Shown piece by piece: positions 42,737 to 52,864 of a stretch of DNA of 64,000 nt (positions are counted from its first letter, which is position 1; the number at the start of each line of letters is the position of its first letter). Both the position numbers and the translations under genes were made by a program. The stretch comes from Onthophagus taurus (Eukaryota > Arthropoda > Insecta > Coleoptera > Scarabaeidae), in contig NC_091966.1 of NCBI RefSeq assembly GCF_036711975.1, positions 25,303,501-25,367,500 of the forward strand, written 5' to 3'. The notes beneath the pieces are model-generated. The model worked only from the letters and a program-made list of their open reading frames with translations, was not told the DNA's origin and did not search any database.

Positions 42737-43591
42737 TTAAATCAAATGTTCAAATCGTCCTCCATTGACTTCCATACAATAATACAATCTTGACTGAAAA
42801 CCGTCTCTAACATGGTTCAGCATAGTTGGAGTTATGTGAGGACACTCATTTACAATTCGTTGGCGTAGTTCGTCCAAATTTTCAGGCTGAGTCACAAAAA
42901 TCTTGGACTTAAGATGTTCCCACAAGAAGAAGTCCAGAGGGTTCAGGTCAGGAGAACGGGCAGGCCACTCTATAGGACCTCTTCTTCCAGTCCAACGACC
43001 GGGGTATTGTAAATTGAGGTACTGGCGAACTGGTGCGGCGTAGTGAGGAGGAACTCCGTCTTGTTGGAAATGCAATTGTTGTTCAAGTAGTAGAGGATCG
43101 TTTTCTAATTTTTCTGTTATTAACGGATGAATCACATTTTCCAGCATTTCAAGATAAATTTCGCCATTTAAATTACCAGGAATAACCAGAGGTCCAATTA
43201 TGTGGTCTCCCAAAATTCCTACCCAAACGTTTAGCTTTTCCGGATGTTGAGTGTGAGCTTCTCGAAATACATGAGGATTTGTATCGCTTCAAATTCTACA
43301 GTTATGCCGGTTAACCTCTCCATTAAGTGAAAAAGTGCATTCGTCAGAAAAGCAAACGTTGTACAAGAAATTTGGGTTATTGTTGATACGCTCGGCCATA
43401 ATTTCGCAAAACTTTTGCCTTCGATCCAAATCATCATCATTTAATTCGTGAATTAATTTAATTTTGTACGGATGGAACTTGTGTTTATGTACTCTACATT
43501 CAGGATGGTTTTGGTTAAATATCCTTGCAGTCGCTCGGGCACAATTTTGATTTTGGTAATAGAGGCTAACCAGCTCAACACGTTCTTGCAA
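42737..43591 (-). pseudogene. Mariner-like transposase: stop plus N-terminal deletion
   Basis: The minus-strand frame starts QERVELVSLYYQNQNCARAT, the beginning of the helix-turn-helix. It jumps after CRVHK to KFHPYKIKLIHELNDDD, so the rest of the DNA-binding domain is missing in frame. Catalytic motifs are NVCFSDECTFSL (first Asp), LHFQQDGVPPHYA (second) and WPARSPDLNPLDFFLWEHLK (third), with 36 residues between the last two by my count. One in-frame TGA after NRHNCRI (near 43290), where relatives have Trp, splits it. The frame is otherwise open to the stop at 42737. The protein would have cut and pasted the element at TA sites. This copy cannot. Confidence 0.85.
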
Positions 43592-44507
43592 TGTCTACAC
43601 CATAATTATTTTTAAAATTTTAAACAAATCAGCAAAGTAGTAACTCAACAGATTGATTATATTAAACGTATTATAACCAAATAAACGCCTTCTAAGAACA
43701 AACAATGAAGGCAACATATGGAAATGTTTTGATTTTTTAGTTTGAGAGAATTTATTATTGTATATGGAAGTCAATGGAGGACAATTTGAACATTTGATTT
43801 AAAAACGCAGATTTAATTTTTTGATTGTGATAAATAAAACAACATGATAAAACAATTCAATTTTTTTATTTATAACCAAAATATTCAAGGTTGCTCATTT
43901 GAGCTAAAAAATTGATTTTTGGCGAAAGCGGTTCATCAAATTTACGTTTTTCATACACCGTTGTAAAGAAGCTCCCAAGACCTTTCAAATGAAGTATCAC
44001 TCAACCCCTCTCCCCTATTCAATTTTGAGGGGTTGAAGCACCTCCTCTTAGGGGGTTGCTCGTTCAAGCCTCAAATGACGTCAAAAGATGTCCCCCAAAC
44101 AAAAGCATTCGACGGGTTTCGGGAAACTTTTCTAATCACTATGAGATAAGAAATATACGGGGTGGCTCGTCTGAGATGGAACAGCCTGTATAGAAGCGAA
44201 ACATGCTTATGGGATCCGAAGTCAAAGTTATATAAAATAACAAACAAAAAAACCGATGCATGGAATAAAATCTCTACTGAGCTGAAATGTTATGTAGTTG
44301 AAGTAAAAAAAAAGATAAATTCACTTCTCGCATCATTTAGGCGAGAAAGACAAAAAGAAGGCACTTCAAAAAAGTCAGGTGGTGGGACTGGCGAAATTTA
44401 TCATTCAACGTGGTATGCTTTTAAAAGTCTTATGTTTTTAATGGATAAATTTCAACCTAGGGAGACCCAAGATGCTAATCTAATGAGGTAAGGAAGTAGT
44501 AGATAAA

Positions 44508-44830
44508 AGCCGATTCTAGAACCTCCTCTCAGAACCTCAGGTCAAGGTCAAGGTCATGGTCACTCAACGTGACCTTGGCCTTGACCTTGACCTGAGGTTC
44601 CAGAATCGGCTATTGCAAAGGGGGTCGTTGACCAGTAACCTTGACCTAAACAATGACCTTTACTTTGAGCTCACCTCAGGTCAAGATCACGTTGAGTGAC
44701 CATCACCTTGATCAGTAACCTTGACCTGAACAATGACCTTTACTTTGACCTCAACGGAGACCTTGAAGTCAACCTTAATTGTAACCATGACATCGACCTT
44801 GTACGTGACCTGAAATGAAGGTTACACGAC
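44508..44830. repeat. AAGGTCA/TGACCTT-rich palindrome and array
   Basis: 44508-44525 pairs with 44594-44611 (AGCCGATTCTAGAACCTC against its near complement). Inside, CCTCAGGTCAAGGTCAAGG pairs with CCTTGACCTTGACCTGAGG. The array of TGACCT/AGGTCA units then continues to about 44830 with irregular spacing. TCAAGGTCA is the extended half-site of monomer-binding nuclear receptors such as Ftz-F1, but the abundance may simply reflect a Polinton-end repeat. It lies between the MADF splice donor and polB. Confidence 0.7.
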
Positions 44831-44925
44831 GTGAGTTCATTGAAAACCCCACTTCGGAGGAGGTATGCTTTAAATAGCAGATAGAAAATCGTGTTCAACA
44901 GTATTGAAGTAAGAGTGTTGTGAAC

Positions 44926-47900
44926 ATGTTGACCTGCGACGTGTGTTACAAAGAGTTTACTAGACCAGATAATCTTGTGAGACATCAACGCACAGCATGT
45001 ATTGGGAAACGTCGAAAGGTGGAAGAGGATCAACAAGGAGATGTTATAGTGTGTGAAATATGTGATGAACACGTAACCAGACAATGTTACTCCTCACATC
45101 TGCGCAGCAACAAACATAAACAGAAAGCCTTCGTAATAATAGATGATGGTATAGAAAAAATAGATTCGATATTTGGAGATAAAATATGTAGTTTTAGAGT
45201 GAGCGATCATGAACGTAAGTACGTAGACATGAAGGAATTCAGTAACCGAATTAGAGAAAAAGTTATCAGTTTGATACAGTCCGTGAGGAATGTAAATGGT
45301 AGTTTAAAAGTGAATACGGAAATTTTTGGATTGTATTTCATAAATACGAAGGAAGAAGTGGAAATCAAATCATTCAACACAAAAAATAAAATTATAACAG
45401 TAGCCGTAGACTTGTACCAAACATACGAGGACTTTATGGACGAGATTATGGTGAAAATGTCGGAATTCCAAGAACGGGACTCAGGTAAGAGTATAAGAAT
45501 AGAAAAGTAGTAAAATGCGAAACTAAAGGTGTTAATACTGCAGGTTGGACCTTGTTGGAAATATTATATCTTGAAGTGAACTGTAACAAGTTTAATCCTA
45601 CAAGAGCATCGAGCTACATCGACTTACCGACATCCATAAAAGGGAAGAGAGCGGTAATAAACGTGCAAAATAACGATAATAAGTGCTTTGCTTGGGCACT
45701 GATGTCCGCGCTGTACCAACCCACAGGTTTACCGCAAAGAATATCATCATACCCAGATTATAGGGAAACAGAATTAAAGTTTGACTGCGTAACATTCCCA
45801 GTACCCATCAGAGACATACCAAAATTTGAGGAAGAAAATAACATTTCAATTAACGTCTATGGTATAAATTCTTGGTATAATGGAGAGAAAATGGTAGATG
45901 ATATTGTAACTGTATGTATATGTAAACAGAAACGGGAGCGTCATGTAAACTTATTAGTAGTCAGCGACAATTTCGGGAATAACCACTATTGTTGGATAAA
46001 AAACTTATCTCGACTGATAAATGCACAATCATCGACTCATGAACATCAAAGATATATTTGTGAGGGTTGTTTGCAATACTTTTCAACTGAAGACAAGTTG
46101 GTACGACATCAGATGGATGACTGTAAAAAAGTGAAAGCAACAGTACCAAGCGAACAAATAAAAGTGAATAAGTTCGGACATCTAGAAAAGTTTTACAATT
46201 TGAAGGATTTGAAAAAAAAATGAAAGTTCCGTTTGTGGTGTACGCCGATTTCGAGGCGATTCTGAAACCCTTAACGCCCGAAGAAGGAAAAGTTTACGAT
46301 GATAATAAACCATATACGGCCCGATGTTTTGAACACGAACCATACGCGTTTGCGTACTACATTAAGTGTGCTTACGATGATAACTTATCGAAATTCCAAA
46401 TATGCCGAGGGCGAAACGCTGCTCTGGAATTTATTATAAGATTGGAGAAGGATGTAATAGAGATCTATAAACAACATTTGAGGCAAACAAAGGATATGAT
46501 ACCGCTAAGCTGTCTGGACCAATTTGTACATGAACTGAGTTCCGTATGTCACATTTGTGATAAACCAATAAACAAAGAAGAGAAAGTGTGTGATCACGAT
46601 CACTTGACAGGATTGTATAGGGGTCCTGCGCATTCCGTCTGCAATATAAATTATAAATTACCGATGTTTATCCCTGTGTTTTTCCACAACTTGTCGAATT
46701 ACGATGCCCACATGTTTGTGAAAAGTATTGCCCTAAACAAGGAGGAAGTAGAGGTGATAGCACAAAACAAAGAAAAATATATTTCTTTTTCCAAAAAAAT
46801 AGTTGTCGGAGGAACAACCGATAACAAGGGAAAGAAACGCAAAGTGTTTATGAAAATAAGATTCGTCGACTCGTTTAGATTCATGGCGAGTTCTTTGGAA
46901 AAGTTGGTTTCATATTTGGATGATAAGGATTGTGTGGAAGTGAAAAAAAAATTCAAAGACTCTGAAGAATTTAGATTGATGCGCCAGAAAGGTGTATTTC
47001 CATATTCGTTCGTAGATTTGTTTGAAAAGTTGGAGTATAGTAAATTGCCTGATCATACACAGTTTTACGACATATTGAGTTCAAGTAATATTTCAAAGGA
47101 ACAATACTCTAGAGCACAGACTGTATGGAATAAATTTAAGTGTACAACGTTGGGAGAATACAGTGACCTGTATTTGACGTCAGATGTGTTAATGTTGACT
47201 GACGTCTTTGAAAATTTCAGGACAATATCTTTGGAGAATTACAATCTGGATCCTTGCCATTATTATACTGCGCCCGGGTTTGGGTGGGATGCTCTGTTAA
47301 AAATGACAGGTGTAAAATTAGAATTGTTATCAGACATTGACATGTTACTCTTTTTTAAGAAAGGAATTAGAGGCGGTCTCTGTATGTGTGTAAAACGATC
47401 TGCAATAGCAAACAACAAGTTCCTTGACGATTTTAACCCGGAAAAACCATCATCATATATTCTATACTTGGACGCTACCAATTTGTATGGGTATGCAATG
47501 AGTTGTAAATTACCAACAGGCGGTTTTCGATGGTTGTCGAACCAAGAAATAGCAGATATAGATGTGGAGTGTTTAGATGATGAACACCTTGGTTATGTAT
47601 TTGAAGTGGATTTGGAGTATCCCGAAAGGTTACACAACCAGCATGATGATCTACCGTTTTGTCCCGAAAACATAATCGCTCCCAGATCGAAGCATCCTAA
47701 GTTGATTGCGAACTTACAAAATAAATCGAAATACATAATTCACTATGTAAACCTACGTGAATGTGTGAAAAAAGGTCTTAAGCTAACCAAAATACACCGT
47801 GCATTGCAATTTCAACAATCGCCGTGGATTAAACCATATATCGATTTTAACTCTGAGAAACGAATGAATGCTACGAATGAATTTGGGAAAAATCATTATA

Positions 47901-48751
47901 AACAAATGAATAATATCGTGTATGGGAAAACGATGGAAAATGTTGAAAATAGAGTCGATATACGATTAGTGTCACATTGGGAGAATCGTTACAGGAGACC
48001 CGGTGCAGAAGCTCTTATCGCAAAGCCGACTTTCAAGTCATCGAAAATTTTCTGCCATAATTTGGCAGCCATTGAAATGCAGAAGGTGGAGGTCAAATAT
48101 AACAAACCTCTGTATGTAGGGCTTAGCGTACTGGAATTGTCGAAAGCGGTCATTTATAACTTTTTTTATAATTTTTTAAAAGAGAAATATGGTGAAAACG
48201 TATTATTGTTATATACAGATACGGATTCGTTAATTCTCGAAATATTTACTGAGAATGTATACCAGGATATCAAAGAAAATATAGAGATGTTCGATACCTC
48301 TAATTACAAGTTAAACAACAGACATAATATTCCTCCAGGGCCGCCGATAGTTGGAAAAATGAAAGATGAGTACCCAAATACGATATTAACATCGTTTTAT
48401 GGTACAGGAGCTAAAGCTTATTGTATTAACACTTTGGAAGGAGTTGTCAAGCGTGCCAAGGGTGTGAAAAAGTATGTTATCGATAAAAACTTAAGTGTTT
48501 CAGAATATAAACGGATTATCGAAGATGGAGGTTCTGTGCGAAAAAAGATGTATGTCTTTCGCTCCTCCTATCACACGATGTATACAGAACTAAAGAATAA
48601 AGTGGCGCTCTCTGCACATGACGATAAACGTTACGTGATGGAGGATGGATGTCATACGTTAGCTTGGGGAAACTATCTTATTGAAGATCTACGCAGGGAA
48701 GATCTTTTGGACAACTTATTGGAGTTGTTAAACGTAAACATGTATGGCTAG
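44926..48751 (+). pseudogene. polB: Polinton protein-primed DNA polymerase B, one frameshift
   Basis: Exon 1 (44926-45484) starts with C2H2-type fingers (CDVCYKEF..H, CEICDEHV..H). A 59-bp intron leads to exon 2 (45544 on), which has the Polinton motif NNDNKCFAWALMSALYQP and another finger (CEGCLQYFSTEDKLVRHQ). At the A9 run 46212-46220 the frame shifts by -1 into the polymerase (to 48751). Motifs are VVYADFEAIL (ExoI), FHNLSNYDAHMF (ExoII), YLTSDVLMLTDVFENF (ExoIII), LDATNLYGYAM (PolA), KQMNNIVYGKTMEN (PolB) and YTDTDSLILE (PolC). Total is about 1250 residues, normal for the family. The enzyme replicates the element from a terminal protein primer. If the A9 run acts as a slippery site, a full product remains possible; otherwise it is dead. 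Confidence 0.9.
45485..45543 (+). other. Candidate 59-bp intron in polB
   Basis: The sequence TCAG|GTAAGAGT ... AATACTGCAG|GTTGG has full splice consensus. It contains stops and shifts the frame. Its removal joins two frames that both match Polinton polymerase, at phase 1 (DSG-WT). Confidence 0.75.
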
Positions 48752-48753
48752 TT

Positions 48754-48907
48754 AAATTGCGATCAGTTAATTTGTAAAAAAAAAAAAAAAAATACTTGCT
48801 TGTATCACAAAACTTGTATATAAAGTAGAAAGTAGGTTGTTAAAAAGGTTACTTGAAATAAAATCAACGAAATTAAAAAAAAGTTTTTTATTTTCTTAGT
48901 GTAAAAA
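48754..48907. other. Convergent 3' ends of polB and integrase
   Basis: A short intergenic stretch holds an A15-type run (about 48776-48791), an AATAAA on plus (about 48857) and an A-rich polyadenylation-like signal on minus. This fits two genes ending toward each other. Confidence 0.5.
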
Positions 48908-49843
48908 TTATAATACATCCTTTTTTGCAATCCAAGAATTATGAGAGCTATCCATTCCCAACCATTTCACTCGGACTTTATTTCCTTTTCGACAAAGAAC
49001 TTTTTCAATTAAAAATACATCCGGGTGTTTCACACGTTGTAATTCTTCGTCGTAAAATGCTCCAAGAATGGGTTCTCCTCTACCATCTTTAATAAGGTAA
49101 GTCCTGGGATTAGTACTTTGAACTGTCGCTATGGTGAAAATTTCATTGGACCAAGTTGGTTGGTAACCTTTAGCAAAAGCGTGTCTGTACTTGCTAATTC
49201 GCACGTGTTCCCCCACATTAAATTTACGGTGGTTGGGGTCGACAACTTTAATGGAATTGTATACAGTATTTAACAGAGCAGATTCATTTCGTCGATTAAC
49301 ACCTGAAGGTTTCATGTGAATGGTGCGATGTATTGTGTTGTTGTAAGATTTTAGTAATTTGGGTAGTAAGTCTAACCAGCGATAATTTCCTTGCATACTA
49401 AATTCTTTCCACATTTTATTTTTTAGGGTTCTATTAAACCGTTCGATAATCGAGCTTTTTAAAGTGGAATAGGTGCTGTAATGATTAATGTTAAGTTGTT
49501 CCATTAATTTTTGAAAATCGCTATTGTAAAACTCTTTCCCATTATCGGTTTGTAAGTTGCTCGGGGTAATATTCTTTTTACTATGCAAAATGTTCTTCAT
49601 AGCTTGAGTAACCTCTTTCCCAGTTTTGGTTTTGAGTGGTAAGGCCCATGCGTATTTTGAAAAAGTGTTGATAACAGTCAGTATATACTTGTAACCTTTA
49701 TTGACCGACGCATATGGGATCATTTCAACCAAATCAGCTTGATAAAGATCCAATAGTCCGTGAAGCAGAACGCGGCGTCGCCGATAATGTCGTCTCGCAG
49801 GTGCATGTAGTTCGTTAACGAGATCTCGCTTAACACTAACCAT
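48908..49843 (-). CDS. int: Polinton integrase with chromodomain
   Basis: 311 residues from the ATG at 49843. The rve core has DLYQADLVEM (Asp), NLQTDNGKEFYNSDF (Asp) and SIIERFNRTLKNKMW (Glu), preceded by HYRRRRV. A C-terminal chromodomain follows (VFLIEKVLCRKGNKVRVKW, then NSWIAKKDVL). It would insert the element and make the 6-bp duplication typical of the family, and the chromodomain may steer it to chromatin marks. The N-terminal zinc finger seen in some relatives is not evident, so the true start may be upstream or that part lost. The start overlaps the stop of the next gene upstream by one base (TAATG). Confidence 0.93.
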   Translation of the reverse strand: MVSVKRDLVNELHAPARRHYRRRRVLLHGLLDLYQADLVEMIPYASVNKGYKYILTVINTFSKYAWALPLKTKTGKEVTQAMKNILHSKKNITPSNLQTDNGKEFYNSDFQKLMEQLNINHYSTYSTLKSSIIERFNRTLKNKMWKEFSMQGNYRWLDLLPKLLKSYNNTIHRTIHMKPSGVNRRNESALLNTVYNSIKVVDPNHRKFNVGEHVRISKYRHAFAKGYQPTWSNEIFTIATVQSTNPRTYLIKDGRGEPILGAFYDEELQRVKHPDVFLIEKVLCRKGNKVRVKWLGMDSSHNSWIAKKDVL

Positions 49844-50250
49844 TACTCTACAACCCCTTCAATCAATAACTCTACAAGAAAAGGTAGTCCTCCTATCGGT
49901 GCATTATTTTTACACTTAATGGTATCTCCGCGTTTGAGTTGGACTCCCTGGAGCGACTTAATAACGATATCGTTAACAAGTAACTGAACATGAGCGGACT
50001 TTACAACATCTTTTATCATACCTTCGTAGAAAGAATTGATGTAATCCGTAATTCCACTTTTGTTTGTGATTTTATAAAGTTTTGTTTTTGGATCAACATC
50101 TCCATCACCACGTAAAGTTAAAATAAATGTTGATGAAGGTTGTAGAACTTCGGATCTTGCTATGTGGTTCTGTATAACATGGTGGTTAACATGCTTACCA
50201 AATTTATCGATAGATGTAGAACCATGTTCACCAAAACGGTTTAAAGGCAT
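49843..50250 (-). CDS. Polinton-associated protein of unknown role (135 aa)
   Basis: A complete open frame from the ATG at 50250 to a TAA that shares one base with the integrase start. It contains FGKHVNHHVIQNHIARSEVL, then LRGDGDVDPKTKLYKITNK, and a C-terminal IKCKNNAPIGGLPFLVELLI. No catalytic motif or membrane segment is seen. Its place between integrase and the 386-residue protein is usual for an unnamed Polinton gene. The TAATG overlap suggests translational coupling or, more probably, separate transcripts. I do not know its function. Confidence 0.65.
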   Translation of the reverse strand: MPLNRFGEHGSTSIDKFGKHVNHHVIQNHIARSEVLQPSSTFILTLRGDGDVDPKTKLYKITNKSGITDYINSFYEGMIKDVVKSAHVQLLVNDIVIKSLQGVQLKRGDTIKCKNNAPIGGLPFLVELLIEGVVE

Positions 50251-50296
50251 ATTGGCTTCTGAAGCGTCACAGAAACAGAAAAAAGTTTATATACCC

Positions 50297-51457
50297 TTAA
50301 CGAATGACTTGCGCTTCCCGTAATTCCTCTATGAGGGATATAATTTCGTTATGATGAGCAGTATGACCTGCTGCTTCGGAAGCAAGTAGTAAACGCAACC
50401 GATCAACTAATTCGTTCACGTCGTCCCAGTATTCGTACTCTTTAATTGCAGCAGGTACTACCAACTTATTTAAGTGACCTGATCCAGTTTTAGGTTTTGG
50501 CCAATATCGAGCCCAGTACACATTTGGTCTTTGACCCAAGGAAATTGGTTTGATTATGTTCACAAACTTTTCATTTTCATCATCAGTTATGATACTTTTT
50601 GAAGCGTCATAATCTCTTTTATGTACATTCGAACGTTGTAAGATATCTTTGTAATTTCTCGCATTTGGTAAAGTAAATTTACCCGGTTTATTTTTGAATA
50701 ACAACTCGTATAACCCCGGTGTTCCTGTATACGTAAATTCACCCACCAAAATGTTTTTCCCGTCAAACGTTATTGATTGATTTGCGATATACAATCCATC
50801 GGTAAGTGCACGAACACCGTAAGTTTGATCGAACTCGTTATTTACATCTACTGTTAAACCCGTAACATAGGTACGTGGTAAGGGGTCCAGCTGTCCTAAA
50901 GCTTCTCGAATAACTGTCTGTTCCATTATTCCCTCCATATTCTCTTTCATGCGCGCCAACTGCTCCCTAACGTCCCGCTCGTAAACATCTAAAGATGTGT
51001 CTGACTCACGAACAGAAAACTCAGGTGTAGTATCTCGACCCTCGAACACCTCTTCGTCGCTAAGAAATTGCGGACTCCGTGCGAGTTCCGGTGAAACATC
51101 CATGCTAGCTCCCGGTTTAATGGGTGTTGACGTAACTCTACGTTTAGGTTTCACTCTAGGAGTTTCCAGTTTAAGTCCTTTAGAAGGTTTCTGCAAGTCA
51201 GCCAGTAAGGCTAAGATATCTGGTGACTGCTCCTTTTTCGGGGTAAATAAATCACGTTTTATCCCGAATTTATTGTCGAGCGCTAATAAATTGACAGTTT
51301 GTAATTTTTTGGAAATATCTCTCAGAGGTTCTTTCAGTGGAGCGAGTTGAGCTTCGGCAATGGACTGCTTCTGTTTTATATCTCCTTTCAAAGTGCGTAT
51401 TTTATGTTTAACATCTTCTCGCGCAGCTATTAACTGTTGTGCAACATTACGATTCAT
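50297..51457 (-). CDS. Polinton-associated coiled-coil protein (DUF8207-like)
   Basis: 386 residues from the ATG at 51457, with no stop. The first 60 residues are a coiled coil (AREDVKHKIRTLKGDIKQKQ). A Ser/Pro/acidic linker with SPELARSPQFLSDEE follows, and a second helix (EQLARMKENMEGIMEQ) comes next. The folded part is YGVRALTDGLYIANQSITFD, then GTPGLYELLFKNKPGKFT and NVHKRDYDASKSII. The C-terminus again forms helices. The central block resembles a domain common in insect Polintons and in their host-genome relics (DUF8207-like). The role is unknown; a structural or assembly job is possible. Confidence 0.7.
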   Translation of the reverse strand: MNRNVAQQLIAAREDVKHKIRTLKGDIKQKQSIAEAQLAPLKEPLRDISKKLQTVNLLALDNKFGIKRDLFTPKKEQSPDILALLADLQKPSKGLKLETPRVKPKRRVTSTPIKPGASMDVSPELARSPQFLSDEEVFEGRDTTPEFSVRESDTSLDVYERDVREQLARMKENMEGIMEQTVIREALGQLDPLPRTYVTGLTVDVNNEFDQTYGVRALTDGLYIANQSITFDGKNILVGEFTYTGTPGLYELLFKNKPGKFTLPNARNYKDILQRSNVHKRDYDASKSIITDDENEKFVNIIKPISLGQRPNVYWARYWPKPKTGSGHLNKLVVPAAIKEYEYWDDVNELVDRLRLLLASEAAGHTAHHNEIISLIEELREAQVIR

Positions 51458-51520
51458 AGTTCAACGTGATAGTGTAATGATCGCACAGAGACTGAGCATG
51501 CAGTCGTAAAGTCAATGGTT

Positions 51521-52222
51521 TTACAGTATAATGTACTCATCGAAACCTTTCCGATAGCGTCCGTTATTTTTATCGCAATCTAAATCAATAACTAATATAC
51601 CGTGCGGTGTATCCCAACAAGTTCGACAAATTCTGACAAAATCATCCCACATAATGTCCCCTAGCAAATGATCGTTGTAAATATGTTTCAAGTTAGTGAG
51701 ATCTTGTTTAAATAAAACTAAAAGGTTGCAATTGTCACGTAAAAGCTGCTTGGAAATGGCGCTATAACTTTGAGCGAGTAAAAAAGTATCAACGTTTCTA
51801 TGACGACCGTATGAAAAATATTCCTTGATAATCTGTTGCTCTGTAGGAGCAATATCATCAAAAATAATAATTGAATATTCTTTCACCTTTCACGGTGGTA
51901 GAAATCGTCCGACATCTGAGTATTCATAATAGCCGCAAGAGCGGATAGGTTTAAGTAATTGTCGTAGAAATTCGTATTTGATTTGGTAGAGTGAATTAGA
52001 GCACAAATATACATTCAAAAAGCGCAACCCGTTGAGAGCTGTCAATAAAGTTAACATTACGTTTGTTTTTCCGGCACCTAAAGAACCAATTATCAAACCA
52101 CGTTTACATTCCCCACCAAATAATTCGCTATGTCGTTTAAATTTATTTGCAGCGAAGTCGTTATGAAGATTACAGATTGGTAGTGTTAAAGGTTGGCTAA
52201 CAAACTTAACGTCTTCAACCAT
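51521..52222 (-). pseudogene. Polinton packaging ATPase, one internal stop
   Basis: The ATG is at 52222. The first 110 residues carry the Walker A motif IIGSLGAGKTNVMLTLL. A TGA (about 51887-51889) interrupts the frame after GRFLPP, and the same frame continues with the Walker B motif YSIIIFDDIAPTEQQIIKEY, then RHRNVDTFLLAQSYSA, to the end at 51521. The family is the FtsK/HerA-type ATPase that pumps DNA into capsids (A32-like). Both halves are in frame, so a single Arg-to-stop-type change is the only lesion. Readthrough apart, this copy is inactive. Confidence 0.88.
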
Positions 52223-52864
52223 GCTGACGGGTGATACTTGAACGGGAGATTAACAAGAAATGAAGTCGTAGTAGAAAACAATGTTTATTTTATCATAAAA
52301 TGTAGCATACAAAAAATTTCAGCAGATTATTTATCATCATTGTTTCAAAATAATGGTTTACAACACTTTAACTATATAAACTGTTAACATTGAGTTTGAA
52401 AGTTATTTAAAGCGTGCGTAATATTACACAATATTTATTTTACAATAAGACGTGGTATACATAAATTTACAAAATTATTTATTATCATGATTTCAAAAGT
52501 ATCTGTATGGTTGATGTAGTAGAACCACTAGTGGGTTATTCATATAGAGATGTTATGTGATTAAACAAAATAAAGCAGTGTAAGTCACAGTACAATTTAC
52601 ACTACTTAGTATTAAATTAACAATAAGTAGATACGGTAAATATTCAAATAAATAATTAATAATACATATTAACAAAAGCATGGGAGCGGTAACAATAAGT
52701 AGATACGGTAAATATTCAAATAAATAATTAATAATACATATAAACAAAAGCATGGGAGCGGAAAAGGTGAAAAGGAAGCGAACTTGTTGTCATATCATCA
52801 ATTCGAACGATTTTCAGTATCATACAAGGATGGTGTACAAATTTGAAAAACCACCTACAACATA
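52223..52864. other. Polinton spacer with 72-bp tandem duplication
   Basis: A 72-bp unit (AACAATAAGTAGATACGGTA and on) is repeated twice, at about 52619-52690 and 52691-52762, with few differences. The rest of the spacer is AT-rich, without a gene. Confidence 0.7.

Larger units (their letters stand above)
37296..44188. mobile_element. Mariner-like element carrying a Gypsy insertion
   Basis: Ends are CAGGGTGTTCCATCTCAGAC at 37296 and its near complement ending CTGAGATGGAACAGCCTG at 44188, flanked by TA. The inverted repeats are about 400 bp long (left 37296-37635 plus 42701 to about 42770; right about 43770-44188). Without the Gypsy element and one GTTGT the element is about 1.8 kb. It encodes a minus-strand transposase (42737-43591) that is defective. 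Confidence 0.85.
37252..44487 (+). pseudogene. MADF-domain exon split by transposons
   Basis: The ATG at 37252 begins MEWTNEKTLELIEL and breaks at 37295. After the inserted element the reading frame resumes at 44191 with RSETCLWDPKSKLYKITNK, continues AWNKISTEL and a STWYAFKSLMFLMDKF block, and ends at a splice-donor-like AG|GTAAGG (44487/44488). The TA at 37294-37295 is duplicated at 44189-44190. Removing one copy with the element gives an uninterrupted frame that matches a MADF domain, a Myb/SANT-related DNA-binding domain of insect transcription factors. It could be a host gene or an accessory ORF of a PIF/Harbinger element. Downstream exons were not found because the Polinton starts within the presumed intron. 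Confidence 0.7.

Noticed and set aside
44920-44925. GTG start for polB
   Set aside because: An ATG is two codons downstream, and non-ATG starts are not expected in an insect gene.
52553-52753. Repetitive small membrane-like frame
   Set aside because: It is produced by translating the 72-bp tandem duplication.
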